A stretch of DNA of 64,000 nt from assembly GCA_035546975.1 (NCBI GenBank), contig DASZVS010000014.1:165720-229719 (forward strand), given 5' to 3'. Shown here one piece after another: positions 1-9,300 of this stretch. Both the position numbers and the translations under genes were made by a program. The notes beneath the pieces are model-generated. The model did no database searches. It saw nothing but the letters and a program-made list of their open reading frames with translations, and was not told the DNA's origin. This stretch comes from JARIHC01 sp035546975. GTDB taxonomy: Bacteria; Patescibacteriota; Saccharimonadia; Saccharimonadales; UBA4665. The stretch's first letter is position 1, and each line of letters starts with the position of its first letter.

Positions 1-283
1 TGACCTCTACCTGTACAACTAACGGGCTATGCAACAAAAAGCTTTTCTCTACGCCGATTCCACTGGAAATGCGGCGGACAGTAATGCGGCTAGTGTGGCT
101 GCCCTTTTTATCAGTACGGATTACCAGGCCCTGGAAGATCTGAATGCGTTCTTTGTTGCCTTCGCGGATTTTCTGGTGTACGCGGACAGTATCGCCGCTA
201 CGAACATCAACGACGGCTTTCTTCTTCTGCTTGGCATTAATTTTGTCAATCACACTGGACATATCCGGTAGATTGTACATCAT
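1..283 (-). CDS. rplS: 50S ribosomal protein L19, partial (C-terminus off the left edge)
   Basis: Reading the minus strand from 283 gives about 94 codons of bacterial L19, a large-subunit protein at the 30S-50S interface. Family hallmarks seen are the N-terminal helix ending in DKINAKQKKK, the segment DVRSGDTVRVHQKI, then RIQIFQGLVIR, TVRRISSGIGVEKSF and LLHSP near the edge. Two adjacent ATG codons (281-283 and 278-280) can both start it. The remaining C-terminal residues lie outside the window. It is divergent from the malic enzyme gene, and the 123 nt between them hold both promoters; I could not identify the rplS promoter. Confidence 0.95.
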   Translation of the reverse strand, partial: MMYNLPDMSSVIDKINAKQKKKAVVDVRSGDTVRVHQKIREGNKERIQIFQGLVIRTDKKGSHTSRITVRRISSGIGVEKSFLLHSPLVVQVEV

Positions 284-394
284 TTAACCCGTTTGATCAA
301 GATAAATCTTACGATACGGCCTTCCGTAGGCTGCTTCTTTTCGAATATACGCTTTGGCCGTCTAATACACTCTGCCGGAATGAATTCCGTCATG

Positions 395-400
395 TACAAT
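395..400 (+). promoter_or_regulatory. -10 box of the malic enzyme gene (leaderless)
   Basis: TACAAT is followed by only 6 nt before the ATG at 407. Transcription starting the usual 6-7 nt downstream would begin at or next to the start codon. This argues for ATG 407 over upstream in-frame codons, which overlap or precede the promoter. Confidence 0.6.
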
Positions 401-406
401 AAGAAT

Positions 407-1543
407 ATGCCTGATTTTAATGAAAAAGCTCTCAAAAAGCATAAAGAACTACGCGGCAAAATTGCCGTAAAACTAAAAGATTCGCTGGATAGCCGCGAAA
501 AATTAAGCATATATTACACCCCCGGTGTGGCTGCTGTATCCGACTATGCAGCCAAACATCCCGAAGAAGCGCGGGAGTACACATGGCTCAATAACAATGT
601 CGCCGTTATTAGCGACGGCTCGGCCGTACTCGGACTGGGCAATATCGGCCCATATGGTGCCCTGCCCGTCATGGAGGGCAAATGCATGCTCTTCAAACAT
701 TTTGCCGATATTGACGCTGTACCGATTGTGCTCGATGTTCATTCGGCCGATGAAATCGTAGCGGCCGCAAAAGCTATTGCGCCTAGTTTCGGCGGAATTA
801 ACCTCGAAGATATTGCAGCGCCTATTTGTTTCGAGGTTGAAGAACGGCTCAAGAAAGAACTGCCAATACCCGTTATGCACGATGACCAGCACGGCACGGC
901 AGTCGTTACGCTGGCTGGGCTGATCAATGCGGTTAAACTGGTGGGCAAAGACCTGAAAGGCTGCAAGATTGTCATTGTTGGGGCCGGTGCAGCCGGCGTA
1001 GCTATAGCCAAGCTGTTACATGAATACGCAAAGCCGGAAATTATAGCGGTTGACAGCAAAGGGGTTATATCGAAGAATCGCCAGGATCTAAACGATTCGA
1101 AACGGCGGCTGCTCGACATCACAAATCCGAACCATGCCCACGGAAAACTTGAAGATGTTATACAGGGCGCCGATATTTTCATTGGCGTTTCACAGCCCGG
1201 GCTTTTAACGGCTCAGATGGTGCGGTCGATGAAGAAGGATCCGATCATCTTTGCTATGGCCAATCCGACGCCGGAAATTATGCCAGACGAGGCGAAAGCC
1301 GCTGGCGCGGCTATTATTGCCACCGGCCGCAGCGACTTCCCGAACCAGGTCAATAATGCGCTCGCTTTCCCTGGCATTTTCCGCGGCGCGCTTGATAACG
1401 GCGTCCGGGATATTACTGATGAGCATAAAATAAAAACTGCCGAAGTAATTGCCGCACTCGTTAAGAGCCCGTCGGTGGACGAAATTATTCCGCATGTCGG
1501 CGATGAGCGCCTCGTCCCGGCTATCGCCAAAGTCATTAAATAA
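407..1543 (+). CDS. NAD(P)-dependent malic enzyme, short bacterial type
   Basis: Oxidative decarboxylation of malate to pyruvate with reduction of NAD(P); cytoplasmic. At 378 residues it matches the short bacterial class (about 380-400). Visible are the malic N-terminal domain with YYTPGVAAV near residue 36 and SDGSAVLGLGNIG, the substrate/metal loop MHDDQHGTA near 155, the Rossmann motif VIVGAGAAGVA near 187, and the C-terminal FAMANPTPEI and ATGRSDFPNQVNNALAFPGIFRGAL blocks. Start 407 is chosen because the -10 box sits directly upstream. In an organism with little central metabolism it would supply pyruvate and NAD(P)H from imported C4 acids. Cofactor preference cannot be told from sequence alone. 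Confidence 0.93.
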   Translation: MPDFNEKALKKHKELRGKIAVKLKDSLDSREKLSIYYTPGVAAVSDYAAKHPEEAREYTWLNNNVAVISDGSAVLGLGNIGPYGALPVMEGKCMLFKHFADIDAVPIVLDVHSADEIVAAAKAIAPSFGGINLEDIAAPICFEVEERLKKELPIPVMHDDQHGTAVVTLAGLINAVKLVGKDLKGCKIVIVGAGAAGVAIAKLLHEYAKPEIIAVDSKGVISKNRQDLNDSKRRLLDITNPNHAHGKLEDVIQGADIFIGVSQPGLLTAQMVRSMKKDPIIFAMANPTPEIMPDEAKAAGAAIIATGRSDFPNQVNNALAFPGIFRGALDNGVRDITDEHKIKTAEVIAALVKSPSVDEIIPHVGDERLVPAIAKVIK

Positions 1544-1586
1544 TTAATTTCTGGCACTATTGGGGCTACGGTATACTGAAAGCCAT

Positions 1587-2084
1587 ATGCCCGAAGAACC
1601 GGGTGGTGGGGCCGAATCACTGCTTATAAGCTTTCCGAATGCCGTACGCCTTAGGCAACAGTTAGGCTATGTTTCTATAAATCAACGGCACAAAAATAAG
1701 CTGGTATCTAGCATTGAGCAATTTGGCGGCCGCGAGATTCCTGTAGATGATTTTTTGGAATCGCTTGAGGAAAAGCTAACGTATTTCGCCGAAACATATT
1801 TGCATGGCATAACCTCATTGGCGCTCGAAAGTATGCCGGTAATAATTGATAGTGTTGTCACCGAGGAGCCGCAACGAACAAAAGCGCTTGAACTATGGGC
1901 TGAGCGCGTCGAGGTAAAACGGGGTGAGGCCGAAAGGGTAGAGAAAATCAAGCGGCGCCTAACGTCTCCCAAACCAGAAAAAATACCTCGCAAACGGAAA
2001 AAAGCAGAAAAACGCCGCGGCATTATCCAGATTGATCCCAGCCGCTTATCGTCTAACCCGAACTATGGCAAAAAGCGGCGTTAG
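1587..2084 (+). CDS. Unrecognised 165-aa protein with a basic tail
   Basis: I do not recognise a family. The first 110 residues look helical and mixed in charge; from about residue 110 the protein is very rich in Lys and Arg (KRRLTSPKPEKIPRKRKK, then KKRR at the end), as in many nucleic-acid- or ribosome-associated proteins. No signal peptide or membrane segment. TATACT at 1572-1577 ends 9 nt before ATG 1587; an in-frame TTG at 1560 lies upstream of the promoter and is rejected. The gene overlaps the next (convergent) gene by 4 nt. Confidence 0.75.
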   Translation: MPEEPGGGAESLLISFPNAVRLRQQLGYVSINQRHKNKLVSSIEQFGGREIPVDDFLESLEEKLTYFAETYLHGITSLALESMPVIIDSVVTEEPQRTKALELWAERVEVKRGEAERVEKIKRRLTSPKPEKIPRKRKKAEKRRGIIQIDPSRLSSNPNYGKKRR

Positions 2085-2800
2085 CCGCCCAGTACTTCTT
2101 TGATATGTGCCAGTAGCAACTCGCCTGCTTGACGGTTGGCAGGATTGGGCTCGCGGAGCCCTCTGGCTACGCCTATAATCTCCTCGGCTGTTTGGCGCGG
2201 CGCGTCAAAGGCGTTTTTAATCCATGCCATGCCGCCGCCTTGCTCGAGCGACCATTCCAAACTTTGGACGCCTTCTTTTATCCGTTTTTCCAGCTCATCC
2301 TCGCTCACTTGGGCGCTCCGGGCAGCTACTCCGATATCCCACATAAAAGGTGATGATACCAGCGTCATTTCTACCATTTTTCGGAATGGCAGGGCTCTCA
2401 GCGCAGGGACGGCAGTTGATAAGGTATCGAGCATCGTATACGAATGGGAAAAATCTGAAAGATCAGAGCCGTACACAACCCCCGTTGTAGGGTGCACGAC
2501 ACACTGCACGAGTTGGCCTTCTCGGACTTCTTCTGCAATAGCATCCACAGCCTCCTGCGTATGCCCGCGCCAACGATATTCGTCTTCAGCCTCGCCCTCG
2601 CGGCGGTCTCTGGTTGTAAAACTTTGTACCCGGCCGAAGTCATTATCAAGCGCTCGGACCATTTCCATGCAAGTACTTTTGCCAACGGCGAGCGGGCCGA
2701 CGATCGGCACCATAGTCACCGTAGCAAGCTCTGCGCACACTTCTTCGGAAGGCATATAATTGGCCAGTGATTTTCTCAGCGCCTCGACAGTGTTTGCCAT
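2081..2800 (-). CDS. Guanylate-kinase-like P-loop protein
   Basis: 239 residues with a Walker A loop GPLAVGKST near residue 34 and the guanylate-kinase nucleotide-binding signature FTTRDRREGE near 61, followed by EDEYRW. The later VHPTTGVVYGS fits the GMP-binding YG(T/S) turn of the family. Known family chemistry is phosphorylation of GMP/dGMP, but the C-terminal half (about 120-239) diverges from standard Gmk and the protein is longer than the usual 190-210 residues. It could be a divergent Gmk or a kinase with another substrate. TATATT (minus strand, 2808-2813) ends 7 nt before the ATG, so the mRNA should be leaderless. Confidence 0.7.
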   Translation of the reverse strand: MANTVEALRKSLANYMPSEEVCAELATVTMVPIVGPLAVGKSTCMEMVRALDNDFGRVQSFTTRDRREGEAEDEYRWRGHTQEAVDAIAEEVREGQLVQCVVHPTTGVVYGSDLSDFSHSYTMLDTLSTAVPALRALPFRKMVEMTLVSSPFMWDIGVAARSAQVSEDELEKRIKEGVQSLEWSLEQGGGMAWIKNAFDAPRQTAEEIIGVARGLREPNPANRQAGELLLAHIKEVLGG

Positions 2801-2846
2801 ATCGCTGAATATAACATACTGCCAGCGTTTTGCTAGGAGCTTATGG

Positions 2847-4463
2847 TTAGCCGACTACGCGGGAGAGTTCTTCGAGTGTGGTTTCGCCTGCCACAACCTT
2901 GAGAATGCCATCTTGCTCCATAGTGCGCATACCGGACTTGATGGCAGCCTCTTCAAGGTTCTGCGTCGTAGCCACAATATGCGGGTTTTCCAGAACTTCG
3001 CGGAGAGGTTCGCTCATCATAAATTGCTCCCGGATAGCCAGCTGGCCCTGGAAGCCATACGGGTTTGCCTCGGACTTGCCCGGCTCATAGAGCTTCAGCC
3101 CGTCGAGGTTAGGCCGGGGAATTGCCTCCGGCAACGTATTAACGACTTCGTTGATATGATTCCATTCGGCTTCAGAGGGATCCCTCGCCTGCTTCGTGCT
3201 GTCATCCAACCGCCGGATCAAGCGCTGCGCCATAACAAGCCGGATGGCTGATATGAAGAGCGGGTTTTGGCCGATGATGTCGGCTATACGCGTTAACGCG
3301 GCGGCGGCTGACGAGGCGTGGAAGGTACAAAGCACCAGGTGTCCGGTCAATGCCGCCTGCAAGGCTGTGCGGGCAGTATCCATGTCGCGAATTTCGCCGA
3401 CCATCACAATGTCCGGGTCAAGGCGCAAAACAGCGCGCAATTTATCCGCAAAGCTATCATCGTTGCCGCCTTCGCTGGAATGCACGGAAATTTGGGTGAT
3501 TCCCGGGAACTGGTATTCCACCGGGTCTTCGATAGTGATGATTTTGCGCTCTTCGGTATTAAGCGAATTAAGCATGGAATACAGCGTCGTTGTTTTGCCG
3601 GAACCGGTCGGGCCGACAATCATGACTAGGCCGCTCGGTTTCGCGATAATGTCATCGACCACTTTGCGCTCCTGCTCGGAGAGGCCGAGCCGGTCTAGCG
3701 TATACATTGACTGGTCCATATTAAAGAGGCGCATCACGACATCCATACCGTTGATAGTTGGCACCGTCTCCAGGCGCACGTTTACATCAACCTCATTGCC
3801 GTCAGCCATTTTGATGCGCTGCGCAATGTGGCCCTGCTGCGCTTCATTGGTAGATGTTGAAACATTGCCGGCGCTAGCAATGGCTGAGATCAAAATGCGG
3901 TACTTATCCGGCTGCAGGTGGGCGATAGGATGCAGCACGCCGTCGATTCTGAAGCGAATGCGTATGTAATCGCGCTGCGTTTCGATGTGAATGTCAGAAG
4001 CATTAAGCCGGTGCGCCTGCGCCACCAGGTACGCCAGCATGTCATCGGCGCGGACTTGCGCCAAAATGTTTGATATTTGCTCAACCAGCTCGCTCGTCCC
4101 CGCTTGGTTGATCTCAATATCTTGGTACACGATTTGCTTCGGCGGGTCGTACAAACGCATATATTCCCTGTACCCGGCGTCTGAAATGATGGCAAAACTA
4201 ACGCGCTGGTCGGCAAACCGCTGCCTCAGGTCGGCCATTGTCTTCTGCGACGTCGTTGTCGTTATGCCAAACAGAATGTTGCTTTTGTCGGACCGAACAG
4301 GTATCACCTTGAGCTGATACAGCTCCGGCACCGTTAGCCAGTCTTTATAAAGCGGCTTGGGGCCGGGCTGTGAGGTGTCGAAGTAATCCATGCCGAGCAC
4401 TTGGGCACGATGCTGGGTCGATTGCTCTTCATCCCGGCGGGCACGGTTATCATCTGGATTCAT
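2847..4463 (-). CDS. pilB: Type IV pilus assembly ATPase, PilB/GspE family
   Basis: Cytoplasmic hexameric ATPase that powers pilin polymerisation. 538 residues: an N-terminal MshEN/T2SSE-like region (about 30-130), then the core with DMLAYLVAQAHRLNASDIHIE, Walker A GPTGSGKTT near 284, the Asp box TIEDPVEYQ, Walker B DIVMVGEIRD near 353 and the His box LTGHLVLCTFHA. The tetracysteine zinc motif usual in GspE/PilB between the core and the C-terminal segment is absent: the region leading to GFQGQLAIREQF has no Cys. TATACT at 4473-4478 (minus) ends 9 nt before the ATG. Its likely substrate class is present at 21248-21826 (pilin-like protein). Confidence 0.93.
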   Translation of the reverse strand: MNPDDNRARRDEEQSTQHRAQVLGMDYFDTSQPGPKPLYKDWLTVPELYQLKVIPVRSDKSNILFGITTTTSQKTMADLRQRFADQRVSFAIISDAGYREYMRLYDPPKQIVYQDIEINQAGTSELVEQISNILAQVRADDMLAYLVAQAHRLNASDIHIETQRDYIRIRFRIDGVLHPIAHLQPDKYRILISAIASAGNVSTSTNEAQQGHIAQRIKMADGNEVDVNVRLETVPTINGMDVVMRLFNMDQSMYTLDRLGLSEQERKVVDDIIAKPSGLVMIVGPTGSGKTTTLYSMLNSLNTEERKIITIEDPVEYQFPGITQISVHSSEGGNDDSFADKLRAVLRLDPDIVMVGEIRDMDTARTALQAALTGHLVLCTFHASSAAAALTRIADIIGQNPLFISAIRLVMAQRLIRRLDDSTKQARDPSEAEWNHINEVVNTLPEAIPRPNLDGLKLYEPGKSEANPYGFQGQLAIREQFMMSEPLREVLENPHIVATTQNLEEAAIKSGMRTMEQDGILKVVAGETTLEELSRVVG

Positions 4464-4512
4464 ATGGATACTAGTATAACCTCTAGCGGTTTGGTTTGAC
4501 TAGGCTAAAGAT

Positions 4513-4518
4513 TACAAT
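4513..4518 (+). promoter_or_regulatory. -10 box of the SpoU methyltransferase gene
   Basis: TACAAT ends 6 nt before ATG 4525. The in-frame GTG at 4519 directly abuts the hexamer and would lie upstream of the transcription start, so it is unlikely to be used. Confidence 0.55.
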
Positions 4519-4524
4519 GTGGGA

Positions 4525-5019
4525 ATGCGAAGCATCGTCTTAATTGCTCATAACCTCCGAAGCGCCCATAATATCGGCTCACTACTTAGGACCGCCGAAG
4601 GGCTCGGCATCGAAAAGGTGTATTTGACCGGTTACTCGCCGTATCCCCGTGCCGAACAAGATGATCGGTTGCCGCACATCGCCGAAAAAACAGATAAGCA
4701 GATAGCCAAAACGGCGCTTGGCGCCGAACACTCAATCGCCTGGGAACATCGTGCAGATATCGCCCCGTTAGTCACAGGGCTTAAGCAAGCCGGCTATCTG
4801 GTATCCGCCTTGGAACAAGTGCCTGGCTCTACACCGTTACCAGAATTTAAAGCGCCGGATAAAGTGGCGGTTATCGTAGGGCGCGAGGTTGAAGGTGTTG
4901 AACCTGAAGTACTCGATGCCTGCGATGCAATCCTTGAAATACCCATGGCGGGCAAAAAAGAATCATTTAATGTGGCTGCCGCGGCCGCCATGACCCTCTA
5001 TGCACTACGCTTTGACTAA
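4525..5019 (+). CDS. SpoU/TrmH-family RNA 2'-O-methyltransferase
   Basis: SPOUT-class methyltransferase that uses S-adenosylmethionine to methylate the 2'-OH of tRNA or rRNA. The three family motifs are visible in 164 residues: motif 1 HNLRSAHNIGSLLRTAEG near the N-terminus with the essential N..R, motif 2 VAVIVGREVEGV, and motif 3 IPMAGKKESFNVAAAAAM forming the knot. It lacks the N-terminal L30e-like substrate-binding domain of RlmB/TrmH-type enzymes, so it is a minimal catalytic SPOUT protein. The target nucleotide cannot be assigned. Confidence 0.88.
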   Translation: MRSIVLIAHNLRSAHNIGSLLRTAEGLGIEKVYLTGYSPYPRAEQDDRLPHIAEKTDKQIAKTALGAEHSIAWEHRADIAPLVTGLKQAGYLVSALEQVPGSTPLPEFKAPDKVAVIVGREVEGVEPEVLDACDAILEIPMAGKKESFNVAAAAAMTLYALRFD

Positions 5020-5046
5020 TAATCCTACGACTGGTTTAATATTTTA

Positions 5047-5433
5047 ATGCCCGGTGAACTACCCTACACTACTGCCGTCGTTCTGTCTGGCCTTGAACCA
5101 ACTGCCCCTCTTCCCGATCGAATTGCCGCACTAAATCTCACTGGTCTTTCTTGTGAAGCTATAGCATATGGTGTTGGCGTAAGCTGCACTACTGTAAACA
5201 AGTGGGAGTGCGAGAGAACTACGCCAAGCGCCGCAAATAGCCGGCATCTGGATGACATACGCTTCGCCGCATTACTGCTCATTAAATTCGGCGGTCTTGA
5301 ACCTCCGGAAGCTGGCCTTTGGCTCGCTAGGGAAAGTGGCGGCAGTGTGGAATACCCCATCCTTAATGCAATACGAGAAAATCCAAGTAAAACACTTAAA
5401 AAACTACAGCACGTCATAGTAAAACACTCATAA
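5047..5433 (+). CDS. Small helix-turn-helix protein, possible regulator or antitoxin-like
   Basis: 128 residues. Residues about 28-60 read as a helix-turn-helix: LTGLSCEAIAYGVGVSCTTV followed by NKWECERTTPS, the arrangement of Xre/Sigma-70 region-4-like DNA-binding helices. The C-terminal part ends with ILNAIRENPSKTLKKLQHV, loosely like the C-terminus of Xre/MbcA/ParS-type antitoxins, but no toxin gene is next to it, so this is only a suggestion. A TTTAAT hexamer ends 6 nt before the ATG. It sits 27 nt after the SpoU gene. Confidence 0.65.
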   Translation: MPGELPYTTAVVLSGLEPTAPLPDRIAALNLTGLSCEAIAYGVGVSCTTVNKWECERTTPSAANSRHLDDIRFAALLLIKFGGLEPPEAGLWLARESGGSVEYPILNAIRENPSKTLKKLQHVIVKHS

Positions 5434-5477
5434 CTATAGCGTTTATGGTATAATTGTGGCGTTAATCAAAAACTAAA

Positions 5478-6359
5478 ATGACACTGGTCACAAAACCCAA
5501 AAGAAACACCAGGCACCATAAAAAGCGCAGCGGCAAGCATCATCGCCATAGCGATCATTACCTGAAGACGTATTGGCCGTACATACCGATGCTGTTGGTT
5601 GTTGGTTTCGGCCTGCTTGTTAATAGCATGTGGTCGCACGCCGGTGTCCTCGGCGTTAATAGCAACTTTACGAGTGCTTCCCTGCTGAATTCCACAAATA
5701 CCCAACGGGTAGCCGATCATGAATCCGCTCTGAGTCTTAACCAGCAACTTACGTCAGCAGCCCAGGCTAAAGCCAATGATATGGTCCAAAAAGATTACTG
5801 GGCGCACAACTCGCCGGATGGCAAAACGCCCTGGACCTTCATAAACGCCGCCGGCTACAGCTACCAGATGGCCGGTGAAAATCTGGCTTTCGGTTTTGAT
5901 AACGCCGGCGACACTATTTCAGGCTGGATGAACAGCCCAACGCATCGCGCCAACATACTCAATGCCGGCTATAAAGATGTCGGCTTCGGCGTAGCGAGCT
6001 CGCCCAATTACCAGGGTCACGGACCGGAAACAGTGGTTGTCGCCGAATACGCTACTCCTGCGGAAGCGTTACCTGCCGGCGGTACGGCTGGAGCCCCGGA
6101 TACGAACACGCCCATCGCGGCTAAGCCAGTCTCGCGCATTCAAATCCTTACCGGGCAAGATGCCTGGATAACTTCAGCCGTATCCGCACTTGCTGGCGCG
6201 GCTATAGCAGTCTTCTTAGTACGGCATGGGCTGCGCTTTAAGCGGCTCGCGCTGGAAGGCGAGAGCTTTGTTCTGCATCATCCAATGCTCGATATAGCGA
6301 TTGTATTTGTCGGCACTATGGCAGTTGTCTTCGCCCAGGCAAGCGGCAACATTCACTAA
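5478..6359 (+). CDS. CAP/SCP-domain membrane protein
   Basis: 293 residues. A Lys/Arg/His-rich cytoplasmic N-terminus (1-30) precedes a membrane segment around 35-53 (MLLVVGFGLLVNSMW). The extracytoplasmic CAP domain (about 67-190) has the family motifs: HN (WAHNSPDG), AGENLAFGF, MNSPTHRANILN and the GFGV strand. Two more hydrophobic segments follow near 231-248 and 270-288. CAP proteins in bacteria are secreted and proposed to act at the cell surface; the biochemical function is generally unknown. TATAAT (5449-5454) leaves a leader of about 17 nt. Confidence 0.88.
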   Translation: MTLVTKPKRNTRHHKKRSGKHHRHSDHYLKTYWPYIPMLLVVGFGLLVNSMWSHAGVLGVNSNFTSASLLNSTNTQRVADHESALSLNQQLTSAAQAKANDMVQKDYWAHNSPDGKTPWTFINAAGYSYQMAGENLAFGFDNAGDTISGWMNSPTHRANILNAGYKDVGFGVASSPNYQGHGPETVVVAEYATPAEALPAGGTAGAPDTNTPIAAKPVSRIQILTGQDAWITSAVSALAGAAIAVFLVRHGLRFKRLALEGESFVLHHPMLDIAIVFVGTMAVVFAQASGNIH

Positions 6360-6363
6360 ATAA

Positions 6364-9300
6364 TTACTTTATAACCAGATTTTCGTTTCCTACGAGTTGC
6401 TTGAGCGCGTCGAGCCCTTCGCTCTCCGGGTCAATGCCGCCCGGCAGCTTAATAGCTTGTTTAGAGGTAGCTTCGCCGAGCACCAATACGACTTCAGTGT
6501 CGCCCTGATGGCTATCGATCGTCTGTTTGAGTGACAGGAGCGTCTCTTCGTCGCCTGTATTATTCAAGCGGATATACACCCGTTCACTTACCGGTTTAGC
6601 TTCCGCGGTGGGCAACTCTTTCTTCTCGCCTGAAGGCTGGTACGCAGCAGCTTGTTCGGTTGTAATCCCCCGCACATTTTCGACAAGCACCTTTACTTCG
6701 CCGGTGCTTTTGCCCTCCTTATCGCGGCTATTTACCTTGCCGCGGATCAAAGCTATCTGATCCTGTTGGAGCTGGGAGGCAAACTGCTCGTAGTTGCCGG
6801 GGAAAAGTATGATTTCCAATTCACCGAAGTTATCTTCGATTTTTATAAACGCCATCTTCTTGCCATTCCGCGTAGTGATGTCTCGGACGCTTGTGACAAT
6901 CCCGCCGATAGTGACCATTTTGCCGTCATGCTCGGCCTGCAGGCTATTAAGCGGTATAGTCTGTTCGCTAAGCATAACTTCGAAAGCTTCCAAAGGATGC
7001 CTGCTCAAGTACAGGCCGAGTAATTCCCGCTCCCATTGCAGCTGTTCGTGCTCGTCAATCTGTATAGGCGGCTCCTGCAGATCCAGCCGCGGCTTCTCTA
7101 TGACAGATTCGTCCGATGTGCCGAAAAGGTCGGTCTGGCCGCTGCTTGCTTGTTTTTGCAACCGCGAGGCAAAGGCCTGCATCATCTCAAGGTTGTGCAG
7201 CAATGTGCCGCGGCTGCCGAAACGGTCGAACGCGCCTGCTTTAATTAAACTCTCCAGCGCTTTTCTATTAACGATCCGGCTATTTACCCGCGTAAGAAAG
7301 TCTTCGAGATTTTTAAACTCCCCCTCTTCGCGGGCCCGCAGAATCTCTTCTACTGCGCCGGTGCCGACATTCTTGATGGCCGCCAAGCCGAAGCGTATTT
7401 CATTTTTTTCAGGGACTACGGCAAACTCCAAGAATGATTCATTAACATCGGGGGCCAAAACAGTTATGCCCATATGCTTACACTCGGTTATTTCGATTGC
7501 CAGTCGGTCGGTATCATCATAATCGCTTGTCATGAGCGCCGCCATGAACGCAGCCGGATAATTTGCCTTAAGGTAGGCTGTCCAATAGGCGATTTGCGCA
7601 TAGCAAGTGGCATGAGCCTTATTGAATGAGTAGTCAGCAAAGGGCTGAATGAGCGCCCACAAATGATTTGCCTGTTTCTCGTTTAAACCCTGCTTCTTGC
7701 AACCTGCGATAAACTTCGGCTCCTCGGCGGCCATAATATCGCGCTTTTTCTTACCAATAGCTTTGCGAACAAGGTCAGCCTCGCCGGGCGTGTAGCCAGC
7801 TACCAGCTGCAGTAGTTGGATTATGTTTTCCTGGTATACGATAACGCCATACGTATCTTCCAGCACAGGCTTGAGCGAATCGTGTAGATATGTAACGCCG
7901 GTCGGGCTATTTTTACCTTTAATAAATGCCGGGATTTGTTCCATTGGCCCCGGGCGATACAAAGCATTCATGGCCACCAGATCGGTGAACTCCGTGGGTT
8001 TCAGCTCCCTTAGATAGCGCTTCATGCCAGCTGATTCAAACTGGAATACACCAGTCGTATCACCTACCTGGAACAGTTTAAACGTCTTCTTGTCGTCGTT
8101 TGGGATTTCGCCGAGCTCTATTTTCTTGCCATATACCCTGCGTACAATGCGTAGGGCATTATTCAAAATAGTAAGGTTGCTGAGGCCAAGGAAGTCCATT
8201 TTGAGCAGGCCGATTTGTTCAATCGGAACCATAGAATACTGCGTGGCAATCACGCCCTTTTGAGCCATTTCAAGCGGCGTATAGCAGACAATATCTTCGG
8301 GGGCGATCACGACACCGGCAGCATGCACACCGTGAGACCGGATAGTCCCTTCGAGCTGCATGGCCAAGTCAAAGACGCGTTTTGCAGTCTCATTCGATTT
8401 ATATTCCTGTTTGAGGTCGCGGTCTTCCTTAATCGCCTTGGCAAGCGGAACATGCCTACCCTGGACGGGCGGCGGGATCATCTTTGCCAGCCGGTCGGCT
8501 TCGGCATACGGAACCTGCAAGACGCGCGACACGTCGCGAACAGCATTACGGGCGGCCATCCGGCCGAAAGTTACGATATTGGCAACACGCTCTTTACCGT
8601 ATTTTTCAACGCAATATTGGATCACCTCGTCGCGGCGGGTGTCTTGGATGTCGATATCTATATCGGGCATGCTAATACGACCCGGATTCAAGAACCGCTC
8701 AAACATGAGCTTATATTGCATCGGCTCGATTTCTGTAATACGGACCGCATAAGCAACTAATGATCCGGCTGCCGAGCCTCGGCCAGGACCAAAGATAATG
8801 CCCTGGTCTTTGCCCCATTTAATGAAATCCTGCACGATCAAAAAGTAGCCGTTGAAGCCCATTGAGTCGATGGTGTCGAGTTCGTATTCAGCCCGGTCAA
8901 TGATTTCTTTGCTCAGGAGTTTTTTCGCTTCGGCAATACTCATTTTGGCACTTTTATCAGCACTCACTGCCCCATAACGCCAAGCCAGGCCTTGCCAGAC
9001 AAGTTTCTGCAGGTAGGATTTCTCGTCTTCACCTTTTGGCACCGGAAATTTCGGAATTAAGATATCGCCGAGCTTGATCTCTACGTCGCAGCGGTTGGCG
9101 ATGGCTTTCGTATTGCTGATGTAGTCGGGGTGATCTTTGCCCCAGCGTTTTATAACTTCCTTTGGGTCCGTCACATGCAGTTCGAAGTCCTTGAGACTCA
9201 TCCGTTGCTCGTCCGTTAGGAAAGAGCCCGTTTGGACGCACAGCAAAATTTCGTGGGCCTCTTGGTCTTCATGTTTCAAATAATGCGCATCACACGTTAC

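Noticed and set aside
3196..3969. 257-codon open frame on the plus strand inside the pilB region
   Set aside because: It is antisense to the well-supported PilB core and its translation is Ser/Thr/Arg-rich without any motif, as expected of a shadow frame.
8215..8760. 181-codon plus-strand frame inside dnaE
   Set aside because: Shadow of the polymerase core, low-complexity translation.
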